Assembly (NCBI GenBank): GCA_017506865.1
Contig: JAFCMP010000009.1
Coordinates: 186,001 to 250,000 of the forward strand
Length of the DNA: 64,000 nucleotides
Direction: 5' to 3'
Source of the DNA: Tribonema minus
Lineage: Eukaryota > Sar > Xanthophyceae > Tribonematales > Tribonemataceae
Both the position numbers and the translations under genes were made by a program. The notes beneath the pieces were generated by a model. That model did not search any database, was not told the origin of the DNA, and saw nothing but the letters and a program-made list of their open reading frames with translations. Shown piece by piece: positions 9,272-20,284 of this stretch (positions are counted from its first letter, which is position 1; every line of letters starts with the position of its first letter).

Positions 9272-12037
9272 CATGTGGCAGCGCGCGCGCGCGTGTGGCA
9301 CGAGCTGTATGGCACCACTATCCAACTGGACTGTGAGAACGCATTTAACAGTGTGGATCGCGCCGCCATTGTGCGGGGGCTTATGCTCTTCTGTCCGGAG
9401 CTGCTCCCGCACTTTGGGTCCGTATACTGTGGTGACACTGCCCCAGAGATGCGGGTGGAGGTGAACGGTGAAGCTCGCATTATCTGCTCCCACCTAGGGT
9501 GCCAGCAAGGGGACCCTCTAGGGCCGCTGTACTTTGCAGTGGCAGCGGCCTTCCTACTCTTCTACCCTGATGGAGTGAATGCGACGCCCGGCAGTATGCC
9601 GGCCTACGGCCACAGCACAGCGGAACCGCCAGCCCCGCACTGCGCTTTCCTGGATGACCTCAACGTGCTGCAAGCTGCCTACTTCGACGATGCAGCGGCC
9701 GCTGGGGTGGCAGAGGTGATCCGCCGGCTGGCGGCAGGGGGCCTACGCGTTCGACCAGACAAGTCGCTGGCCATCGCCATGCGCGGCACAGTGTTTGATG
9801 AAGCGGCCAGAGCACGCCTGCGCGCCCTTGACATACCGTTTGTGGACACCACCATGCCAGAATCCAGTCAGGGCTTTACGTCGGTCGGGGTACCGGTAGG
9901 GCACCCAGCCTATGTGCACGCTGCCATGAGCAAGCATCTTGTCGACGCAGGGACATGGCGATTGTCGTGGCAGCTAGCTGGAATGGCGCGGCATCACCTA
10001 CAGGCAGCACAGTTCATTCTACGCAGGTCACTGACGAAGCGCATGGGCTTCTTAGCTCGGGTCGTTGACACGGCTTTGAGTGAGACATGGTTGCACGCGT
10101 TTGACGGGTTCTGTGCATGGACGCTCGAACGCATGCTGCATCTGCACGGCTGCTCTACCGCGGCAGCCATGAAGTCACACCTGCTGGCCGCCTGCACTGC
10201 TGGTGACAATGAGGAAGCCAGCAGTGGCAGCGTGCTGGTATTGCCGCGCTTGGGCCCGCCAGAACTCACGGACATCGCAGTGCCACTGCGGGCGTCACGG
10301 TTGCCGGAGCGACGAGGCGGTCTGGGCATGCCGCTTTTGGGGCTACTGGCACCAGCCGCATACACGGCCCAGGCATGCACAACACTGAGGCCGGCAATAA
10401 TTCATGCCACTGTGGCAGCAGGGGCCCTGAGGCTCGGCACTGACGAACACGGCGCAGTCACCTGGTTCGCGCAGCACTCATGCGCAATACGCGAGGACCA
10501 GGGACTGCCGCCAATCATCGAGGCCGTGCGACGCTCTACGCGAGCGCTGACAGCTGATGGCGGCGAAAAATCACGCACAGCTGTGGCCGAGCAGCTCCCA
10601 GCATCGTTGCTACGGTGGGCAGCAGATACGACGGCCGCAGCGTCGACGCTCCCCACTGCGGTGCAAGCGATCTACGCCGCAACTGCCGTCACGGAGACAG
10701 TGACCACTGAGCCAGCCCCACACACCCACGGCATTGTGCCTGGCGCCGAGGCGGCCGCTGCGGCGGCGACCGTACCTGGCCCTCAAGCCGCTGCCGCGGC
10801 TGCCCCTTCCACGCCCGCTAAAACACAAACTAGCGCGGAAGAAAGCAGCTGCAGCGGCGGGCAGGAGGACGACGACGACGACTGGGAGGCCTATGCTGAC
10901 GAGATCTGCAGGAGGTAGTGCCCCGCCGCCGGCGCGGTCACTTCACGCACGGACTACAAGCCGGCCTTTCAAATGTTCTTCGACGTCAATACGAGGATTG
11001 CCTGGTGGAGGACCTAGAGGCTGCCTCGGCTGGTGCCGTGGGCAAGCCGACGCAGGCTGCACCTATTGGTGACTCGCGCGACACCAGCCGCCGCCGCCAA
11101 CAGGCTAGCGCACGGGTCCTGGCGCAGCTGCGCAGCCAGCGTGCGTCCGGGGCAATGGCGTGGATGAGCGTGCCACCCACTGCCAATGACCGCCCGGGTG
11201 CGGCGCCCATGTCCAGTATGGCAGCAGCCACGATGATTTTGATTGCGATCTTCATAGACGGGTGGGGCATACAGGGCGAGGTGTGCCCATGGCGGTGCAG
11301 TGATGTGAGCCCCACCTCCACGCATGCGATCAGCTGCCCCAGCCAGCACATACGGGGGCACAACGCGACACACACTGCCCAAAAGCGGTGCCTGCAGCGC
11401 ATCTTGAGACAGCACCATGTCTCTATTGTCCGCAATGAGGACGCTAGCGTCTTCAAGGTACCGGGGTATCGGGCGGACACAGTCATTGACCCAGGGTGTC
11501 TGCACTTTAGCAGTGCATACCGTAACAAGGGAATAGTGCTAGACACAAGTGTGCGCGCGCCCACAGCGAGCTCGTACCTGACAGGCAAAAAAAATGCCTC
11601 GAACACGGACGGCTATGCTGCTGGGGTGGGGGAGGACGCGAAGGTCAAGCACCACACCGGCACCTTGACGTCATCTTGGGCTTTTGTGCCATTCGTGCAG
11701 GAGTCGTACGGACGGCTGGGCAAGCAGACAAGCCTTTTTGTTAAGGAGTTGGCAATGCACTCAGCACTGTGCTCAGGGGGGGGGAAGGCAGATGTGTTAC
11801 GCAAGGCCGGGTTAGCTAAGCGTCAGATCCTCATTGAGCTGAGCATATCGCTGGCGCGGGAGTTGGCGGAGCGCGTCATGGCGTACACACGTGGAGCGCG
11901 AATGCTGGGCTGTGTTGCGGCGCCGGTATCCAAGCTCCTAGGGCACAGCGCAGACTAGGCTGCTGCGTTGACGCAAGCTTTTCAATTGCATAGGCAACCC
12001 GGCCTCCCTTGGGCCTTTATAAATACAAGTCCATACG
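9272..12037 (+). mobile_element. LINE copy A, 5'-truncated, in the kinase intron
   Basis: This segment is nearly identical to the 3' third of LINE copy B in the opposite orientation. It begins inside the reverse transcriptase just before motif A and runs through the endonuclease and stop codon to the 3' end ...tacaagtccatacg. Perfect 11-bp direct repeats (tactggaagcg) flank it. 5' truncation plus variable target duplications is the signature of target-primed reverse transcription. There is no poly(A) tail; the 3' end is the fixed sequence shared with copy B and the solo end at 2605. Confidence 0.9.
9275..11958 (+). pseudogene. Reverse transcriptase and endonuclease part of LINE copy A, frameshifted
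   Basis: The first frame (9275-10918) covers the reverse transcriptase palm. It includes motif A LDCENAFNSVDR, motif B QQGDPLGP, motif C FLDDLNV and the 'RPDKS' motif D, then the thumb and linker. It stops at 10916-10918. The second frame (10918-11958) continues with the C-terminal Cys/His cluster (CPWRC...H...C...H) and the restriction-like endonuclease (YRADTVIDPG, LDTSVRAP). Compared with copy B, copy A lacks one A near 10913 (gcaggaggtag against gcaggaaggtag), which causes the break. With no N-terminal half and this shift it cannot make an active protein. Confidence 0.85.
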
Positions 12038-12048
12038 TACTGGAAGCG
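12038..12048. repeat. Target-site duplication of LINE copy A, right
   Basis: Exact second copy of tactggaagcg (see 9261-9271). Host gene sequence resumes directly after it. Confidence 0.85.
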
Positions 12049-12135
12049 TGCCGGCCAACATATTTACTCACTGTGCTGGTTCAACCATCACTCACCTTGT
12101 CTCTCTGATGACTTGCCATGCGTGTTCTACTGCAG

Positions 12136-12333
12136 CACACATAACGGAATCCATGGTTGACCAGCTGCTGCAGGGGTTAAAGCACCTCCACCACACCGTG
12201 CGGCTTGTGCACAACGATATCAAGCCGAGGCACATCCTCTGCAGCAGCAGCAAAAGTGAGCAGGTGCTGCTCATCGACTACGATCTGTGCCGTGCAGTGG
12301 CTGCACCGCCTGAGGATGGTCTTCTATATGCCG
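12136..12333 (+). CDS. Protein kinase catalytic-loop exon, stranded between two LINEs
   Basis: The exon encodes a helix VDQLLQGLKHLHH, the catalytic loop LVHNDIKPRHIL and the metal-binding strand LLIDYDLC. The loop has the catalytic Asp and Lys of 'HxDxKxxN', but the usual Asn is His. The usual 'DFG' is 'DYD'. Both changes occur in divergent kinases, so activity cannot be judged from sequence alone. The acceptor ctactgcag ends at 12135 and the donor is g|gtgaga at 12334. Both phases are 1 and match the neighbouring kinase exons at 8066-8240 and 20403-20737. Only this exon and about 155 bp of flanking intron lie between LINE copies A and B. Confidence 0.8.
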
Positions 12334-12390
12334 GTGAGAAGCAGTGCATCTCTCACTGTTTGCATGGCTTGCAGGTTGTTGCCATCTGTA

Positions 12391-15300
12391 CGTATGGACT
12401 TGTATAAATAAAGGCCCAAGGGAGGCCGGGTTGCCTATGCAATCGAAAAGCTTGCGTCAACGCAGCAGCCTAGTCTGCGCTGTGCCCTAGGAGTTTGGAT
12501 ACCGGCGCCGCAACACAGCCCAGCATTCGCGCTCCACGTGTGTATGCCACGACGCGCTCCGCCAACTCCCGCGCCAGCGATATGCTCAGCTCAATGTGGA
12601 TCTGACGCTTAGCGAACCCGGCCTTGCGTAACACATCTGCCTTCCCCCCCCCTGAGCACAGTGCTGAGTGCATTGCCAACTCCTTAACAAAAAGGCTTGT
12701 CTGCTTGCCCAGCCGTCCGTACGACTCCTGCACGAATGGCACAAAAGCCCAAGATGACGTCAAGGTGCCGGTGTGGTGCTTGACCTTCGCGTCCTCCCCC
12801 ACCCCAGCAGCATAGCCGTCCGTGTTCGAGGCATTTTTTTTGCCTGTCAGGTACGAGCTCGCTGTGGGCGCGCGCACACATGTGTCTAGCACTATTCCCT
12901 TGTTTTCGTATGCACTGCTAAAGTGCAGACACCCTGGGTCAATGACTGTGTCCGCCCGATACCCCGGTACCTTGAAGACGCTAGCGTCCTCATTGCGGAC
13001 AATAGAGACATGGTGCTGTCTCAAGATGCGCTGTAGGCACCGCTTTTGGGCAGTGTGTGTCGCGTTGTGCCCCCGTATGTGCTGGCTGGGGCAGCTGATC
13101 GCATGCGTGGAGGTGGGGCTCACGTCACTGCACCGCCATGGGCACACCTCGCCCTGTATGCCCCACCCGTCTATAAAGATCGCAACCATAATCATCGTGG
13201 CTGCTGCCATACTGGACATGGGCGCCGCACCCGGGCGGTCATTGGCAGCGGGTGGCACGCTCATCCACGCCATTGCCCCGGACGCACGCTGGCTGCGCAG
13301 CTGCGCCAGGACCCGCGCGCTAGCCTGTTGGCGGCGGCGGCTGGTGTCACGCGAGTCACCAATAAGTTTAGCCTGCGTCGGCTTGCCCACGGCACCAGCC
13401 GAGGCAGCCTCTAGGTCCTCCACCAGGCAGTCCTCGTATTGACGTCGAAGAACATTTGAAAGGCCGGCTTGTAGTCCGTGCGTGAAGTGACCGCGCCGGC
13501 GGCGGGGCACTACCTTCCTGCAGATCTCGTCAGCATAGGCCTCCCAGTCGTCGTCGTCGTCCTCCTGCCCGCCGCTGCAGCTGCTTTCTTCCGCGCTAGT
13601 TTGTGTTTTAGCGGGCGTGGAAGAGGCAGCCGCGGCAGCGGCTTGAGGGCCAGGTACGGTCGCCGCCGCAGCGGCCGCCTCGGCGCCAGGCACAATGCCG
13701 TGGGTGTGTGGGGCTGGCTCAGTGGTCCCCGTCTCCGTGACGGCAGTTGCGGCGTAGATCGCTTGCACCGCAGTGGGGAGCGTCGACGCTGCGGCCGTCG
13801 TATCTGCTGCCCACCGTAGCAACGATGCTGGGAGCTGCTCGGCCACAGCTGTGCGTGATTTTTCGCCGCCATCAGCTGTCAGCGCTCGCGTAGAGCGTCG
13901 CACGGCCTCGATGATTGGCGGCAGTCCCTGGTCCTCGCGTATTGCGCATGAGTGCTGCGCGAACCAGGTGACTGCGCCGTGTTCGTCAGTGCCGAGCCTC
14001 AGGGCCCCTGCTGCCACAGTGGCATGAATTATTGCAGGCCGCAATGTTGTGCATGCCTGGGCCGTGTATGCGGCTGGTGCCAGTAGCCCCAAAAGCGGCA
14101 TGCCCAGACCGCCTCGTCGCTCCGGCAACCGTGACGCCCGCAGTGGCACTGCGATGTCCGTGAGTTCTGGCGGGCCCAAGCGCGGCAATACCAGCACGCT
14201 GCCACTGCTGGCTACCTCATTGTCACCAGCAGTGCAGGCGGCCAGCAGGTGTGACTTCATGACTGCCGCGGTAGCGCAGCCGTGCAGGTGCAGCATGCGT
14301 TCAAGCGTCCATGCACAGAACCCGTCAAATGCGTGCAGCCATGTCTCACTCAAAGCCGTGTCAACGACCCGAGCTAAGAAGCCCATGCGCTTCGTCAGTG
14401 ACCTGCGCAGAATGAACTGTGCTGCCTGTAGGTGATGCCGCGCCATTCCAGCTAGCTGCCACGACAATCGCCATGTCCCTGCGTCAACAAGATGCTTGCT
14501 CATGGCAGCATGCACATAGGCTGGGTGCCCTACCGGTACCCCGACCGACGTAAAGCCCTGACTGGATTCTGGCATGGTGGCGTCCACAAACGGTATGTCA
14601 AGGGCGCGCAGGCGTGCTCTGGCCGCTTCATCAGACACTGTGCCGCGCATGGCGATGGCCAGCGACTTGTCTGGTCGAACGCGTAGGCCCCCTGCCGCCA
14701 GCCGACGGATCACCTCTGCCACCCCAGCGGCCGCTGCATCGTCGAAGTAGGCAGCTTGCAGCACGTTGAGGTCATCCAGGAAAGCGCAGTGCGGGGCTGG
14801 CGGTTCCGCTGTGCTGTGGCCGTAGGCCGGCATACTGCCGGGCGTCGCATTCACTCCATCAGGGTAGAAGAGTAGGAAGGCCGCTGCCACTGCAAAGTAC
14901 AGCGGCCCTAGAGGGTCCCCTTGCTGGTACCCTAGGTGGGAGCAGATAATGCGAGCTTCACCGTTCACCTCCACTCGCATCTCTGGGGCAGTGTCACCAC
15001 AGTATACGGACTCAAAGTGCGGGAGCAGCTCCGGACAGAAGAGCATAAGTCCCCGCACAATGGCGGCGCGATCCACACTGTTAAATGCGTTCTCACAGTC
15101 CAGCTGGATTGTGGTGCCATACAGCTCGTGCCACACGCGCGCGCGCGCTGCCACATGCTCGACGCCAGACCGGTATCCTACGCCAAACTGCGACATGGAG
15201 GCCAGCAGCCCCGATATTTTGCCCTTGACACTCCGTGCCGCTGTGGACCCGAGGAGTCTGCGCCAGACACTGGAGCAGGCGATCGGACGCCGCTTCTGTC

Positions 15301-18300
15301 CTATGCCTGAGAGGGCCGCGGCGCGGAGAAGCCGTTGCGATTGCTCCGGCAGCAGTTCGGGCTCAACAAGCAGCGTCGTGAACACCTTGGCCAGGTGATG
15401 GGCGAATGCCGGTTCCATCACATCCGATTCTGAATCACCAGCTAGTCCTGGCGAGGCACTGCCCACGGGGCGGGTGGCTGCTTTCACTGGTGCACCAGGC
15501 CCAGCGGCCATCAAGAGGTGTTCATAGCGTAGGCCGTCCAGCCCTCCTGCCTTCCCCGCCCCTGCTGCGGACAAGGTCGACAGTATGTCTGTCGCCTCCA
15601 CCTCGAGGCGCCGTCCGGCTGCGCTGGCAGCATCCTCAGGCCTATCGCTGCGATCATGCGCCTGACCCGATTCGAAGACGGGACTGCCGCTGCCAGCGGG
15701 CCCGGCGGTGGTTGCCACCCCTGCGCCGTGCAAGCAGTGCCGCCGGGCGTCGCGTACCAGGCCGCGCACTTGCTCCATTGGCGTATCGACTACCCCGGGC
15801 CGGGTGCCAGTTTCAGGGTGCTTTGCTGCCAGCACCTGTGCCGTGACCTCGTCTGCTGGGGCGCATGCTTCACGCGCCTCTAGTCGTGCGGCAGCCAGGC
15901 CTACCCCCCGTCGTTTGCCTGAGAGGGCAGCGCATGCTGTTTGCTGCCTGGAGTCAGCCTCCGTCCAGTCGGCATCGAAGTTCGTTTGTGCCGACGCCGT
16001 AGCTGCGTTGTTTGGTTTGGGGGCCCGCAGCGCCGCTGCTGCTGACAGCGTCTTTCTCAGTAGCTCCGCAAAGTTGCCAGACAGCAACGCTGCCAGCCGG
16101 GCCGCAGGCGGTATACCGGTTCCCTCCGGTTGCCTACCAAAGGCCATTGCTGCTAGCAGGTGCAGCAGCCTGTAGCCGCGCTGCACTAGAGTCTGAGAAA
16201 CCTGATGAGCAAACGCCCCGGCACCATGGTGGAGGCGCACCCGTGCCGCCTCACGTGCACTGTCTGTGGCGTCCGCCAGTAGTCGTGTGGCGTGCTCCAC
16301 TAGCCGTGCCCACTGGGTGCACTGCAGCTGAGTGCGGAAGGGGTTGGCAGTCGTGGTGAACCGTAGCAGCAGTAGATCCGCCTCACTGGTCTGGTCAAGT
16401 GCGTGGACGACCGAGGGCGTCGAGAGGTCCCAAGCCAGGGATGCTCGTGCCTGGGGCTTTGAGGGCCTGCCACTGGTGGTGGTGGTCGGGGGGGGCGGTG
16501 ACGCGGCATCGTCCGGCGGGTCCAAGTCCATGTCCGCCCATCCCACGGCCGTCCCGTGGGGGGGGCTGCTGTCCTGCAGCCTTAGGCTGTTAGACTGAGT
16601 GCGGCTGCCGGCGCTGTCAGGCGGTGCCGCAGCAGCTGCCGTTCGGCGCCGGCGTTGCGCGCCGGTTGCCGTGGCCGCAGGGCGTTTCTTGCTGGACTTT
16701 GAGTTGGCAGCGCCACTAGCCGGCACCGCCGGTGGCTTTGGAGGTGTCGCTGCGGCAGCCCCCGCCGCCGCGGCCGCGCCGTCGCTACCCGCACCCCCGC
16801 CCTCGGACTGGCCCGGGGGTACTGCCGGGCGTGCGCGCGTGGGGGCGCTTCCATTCCGTCGACACGTGTGGCATGGCGAGGTCAGCGCGCATTGCCTCTG
16901 CCCCGCGCTGGCTGACATATGGACCAGACCGCAGGCACCTGTGCATGCACTCAGCTTCCTTACCGCCCGTAGGAAGTCTTCTGCCGTGCAACCATACATG
17001 GTGCTCATCTCCTGCACACGCTTGGCATGGTGTGCCCCAGTGTTGCAGGTACTGCTGCCTGAAGGGGCACGGTCACCGGATGGGTCGTGATCAACCTGCT
17101 GCCGGATGCCCTTGGCGTATGCTGCCGCCGGATTTTGCTGACAGTGTGATGTGCTCGCCTCAGGGTTCAGCATCGACCTCGTGCAGCTACCACCGTTGAA
17201 GTGGGCCACTACTGGTGCCATGCGGCTCGCAGCTGACAGTTTGCCTCGCTGTTTGCTGTTCTCTTTCTGACCAAGCTGCCAAAATGCCAGTGTGCATAGT
17301 GGACACCTCAGTGGCTCAGGCTGCTGTGGCAACTGCAGCGCAGTACGGGGCTGTGTCCGACTCGGAGCCGTGATGTGGGTGCTGTCAGCTTGAGTGGTCG
17401 CCGACGCTGTCATAGTGGTTGGCAAGGGCGGAGCTGCCGCAGGGGCGACAAGCAGTTCAAAGTGTCCCACATTTGTATATAGCCCAGGCGGCGTCCACAG
17501 CACATCCAGATGGCAGTCAGGCTGAGCTGGAGTTGCCGGTGCGAATACCGCTGGCAGCCCCATCAGTTGTGCCAGCACCAGCCCTGTTGATTTTTGCGTG
17601 CTGCCAGTGGCCTGAGGCTCGGCCTGCCACACCGTCACCGAGACCGCGTAGACCGCTGCAACAATGGCCCACACAGACAAACCGAGGGGCCGTCCCCACA
17701 CGCCCTCTTCCTGTAGGCGTTGCAGCAGGAGCGTGTGCCCGCTGTCCGCGCTGTCCGTTTCATTTGTGCCGTACTCGATTGCGAGGCAGCGAGCGCGTGT
17801 CCCGTACGTGTCGAATTGTTCACGTGTACACGCAGGTTGGGCTGCTGCATGCGCGGTCAGTTGACGCATCGATGACATGCTGGCCCCTTGTTTGCCCGCC
17901 CCCTGCGTGACGTATGCCACCATCCCGTCCAGCAGTGCCTCTCGCATGGCAATCACCAGCGCTGGGGCCGGCAGTCCGTGCTCAACTGCGACGCTGCCTA
18001 TGCCGTGTAGAGCTGTATGAATCAGGCAGTTGCCGTTGCCCACATTGCTCACGGGGCAAAGCTCCCCACCACGTGCTAGCGTCGCTGTGTTTTCCCCAAG
18101 CGCCTGTTTGTGGAGTGCCTGCAGGCCCGTGTGCCAAGTGGAAAAACCATAGTTGGTGGCTTTTGCCAGCGCGTCTTGCTGCTCCTCCACGGTGACTGTA
18201 TGGCACACGGTTGAGGGTATCCGGGTCGCCACCGTCACGGTGGTGACCTTCGCCGGCCCGGATATTGGTGCTGAGGGGGCAGAGGCACCGCCCCTCGGCG

Positions 18301-20284
18301 GTGTGGTGGCTGGTGCCAGGGGTGCACAAGAATTGTCGCACTGGGCCTGTCGCTCCTGCGTCCGCCGTCTGTGTTTACCTCTGCGTCGACTGCGCTTTCC
18401 ACTGGCAACCATAGCCGTGACAAGTGCTGTGTCGGTCATTGTTGCGTGGGTGCTGTTATCACCGGCCTGCGTTACGTCTGACTCAGCACGTTTCCCGGCT
18501 GGCTGGCGAGGCGACCTGGCAACGACCGGTTCCCTAAGGGAGAGTTGGTCAAACACCGTTGCCAGGTCATTACCCTCTTCTCGGAGGGAGAGCAAGCTGA
18601 ACGTGACCGTCAGGTCATGCATCTGACTCACCAGCGGTGCGCAGGGAGTCCGGCCCAGCAGGGTCTGTGTTGCTGGCGCGTCGCTGGCCGCCGGCCGCAT
18701 ATGCAGTCGGCGTGACGTGCGGCAGGGTCCAAGCTTGGTACCCGTCGGCCAAGCGCAAAGCACCGTGACGTGTGCCCGATTGGGGGCAAGGGCCAGTGCA
18801 CGTACCCTGCGCGCGAGTGCGCCAGCCGCCCCCAGCAGGCCTTGCCAGTGTGATCCCGTCGGGTCCCTGGGGCATTCGCTAGACTGAGCGCCCGCTGCGA
18901 CAGCAGCTGCAGCACTGCCAGGTGTGCTGGGCACACGATCGTTGCTTGACATCGTTGCGCCGCTATCGCTAGCACGACTTTCGCCAGGCAGCACACCCAT
19001 TGTGCTGCTCCGGGTCAGTCTCGGCAGCGGCGCATCTGCCACACCGTCCAACGTAGATGCATGGGCTTGCCTGGGGTCTACCCCCAGGTGCTCGCATCCG
19101 AGGATTTTGCGTATGGGACCACAATTGCTAGCGGCGGCGAGCAGCGCGGCTGTTGGCTTCAGGCTATTCCCCCCACCAACAGCTGCACCACCCGCTGCCG
19201 CCGCGCATGTCGTTGGTCGGGTGTGTATGTCAGCAATGTGATCATGGCCTGATGCACGGTCACAGCCTGACAGTGTGCATGCTGTCGCGGCGACCGGGCC
19301 TGCGAGGCAGTCGGCGCAGCGCCACACGTCGCACTGGTCCAGGGCCCCTAGATCACCAGATGGTGTCGTGGCGCTTGCTGCTGTGCGTCTGATGAAGAGG
19401 TTGCCGCACCCATCGCAGACCTGCTCCAGGCCGCCGCATATTGGTCGGTGGTCTAGGAAAAGCTGAACATGCAGTTCTGCAAATTGCTTCCCTTTCCCTG
19501 TGTGGCGCGTGCGCTGGTGTGCACATGCGTGTGCCGCTGGGCAATTCTTTCCCGGGGCCCGAGGATTTGCTCGCACTATGAACTTGTCGCACATGCGGCA
19601 GTCCAGCCCCGGGATATTGACCTTCCGGTTGGCAGCGGGTGTCTTGGCGGGCGCCAAAAGTGTCATAGCGGTGATGCCAGATATTGGGTGCCCGTTGCGA
19701 CTGCTACCGTCAGAGGTGACGCTGCCGCCTGAAAGAGAGGCGCCGCTGCCAGCTGGCTGCAAAGACCGGGACGTGATTCGTCTCTGGTGACCCGCCGGCC
19801 CAGGTTCGCCAACTTCCATCGGTACAGGCACGGTCACGGTGACCGGCTTTGCCAGCGCACCGCCAGTCTGTGGCTCTGGACGGGTGACGCTGCCAGTGCT
19901 TTGGGCGCTGGCGCGGCGCCGACCCCGCCGGGGTGCAGCCGCCCCACGTTCGCCGCCCGGTGCAGCAGCCGCTGCGGCCGCTGGTGCTGTTGTCACCATG
20001 TCTGCAGTACATGGGGTTTCCGCTGCGGTGACCTCCATCGGCTGAGGACCGGGATGCCACTGGGGAGAGGCGCCGCTGCTAGCTGGCTGCGAAGGCCGCG
20101 ACGTGATCCGTCTTTGGTGACCCGCTGGCCCACTGGTAGGTTCGCCAACTTCCATCGGTACGGGCACGGTCATGGTGACCGCCTTTGCCAGCGCACTCAG
20201 TTTGCCAGACGGCGACTCTGGGCGGTTGATGCTGCCAATGCTTCCGAGGCGTCCCAGGGGCGGCCCGGCGCTGGCGCCGCGACG
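12391..20284 (-). mobile_element. LINE copy B, about 7.9 kb, in the next kinase intron
   Basis: This is an R2-type LINE with one long frame and a 79-bp 3' untranslated end. The 3' boundary at cgtatgg (12391) is the same as in copy A and the solo end. The hexamer tctgta sits just outside (12385-12390) and again at 20285-20290, so the 5' boundary is probably 20284. The right boundary is less certain than the left, because 'gccatc' also occurs on both sides (12381-12386 and 20336-20341). Removing the element leaves a host intron of under 200 bp with proper ends. Copies A and B differ at very few positions, which points to recent activity. Confidence 0.85.

Noticed and set aside
12391..20284. Long plus-strand open frames opposite the LINE (for example 12822-13442, 14949-15398, 19787-20299)
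   Set aside because: They are shadows of the GC-rich minus-strand coding frame and carry no domain of their own.
9272..20284. Copies A and B as one giant inverted-repeat transposon with the kinase exon as cargo
   Set aside because: Copy A has its own exact 11-bp target duplication and copy B its own candidate repeat. Their shared ends are LINE 3' ends, so two independent insertions fit better.
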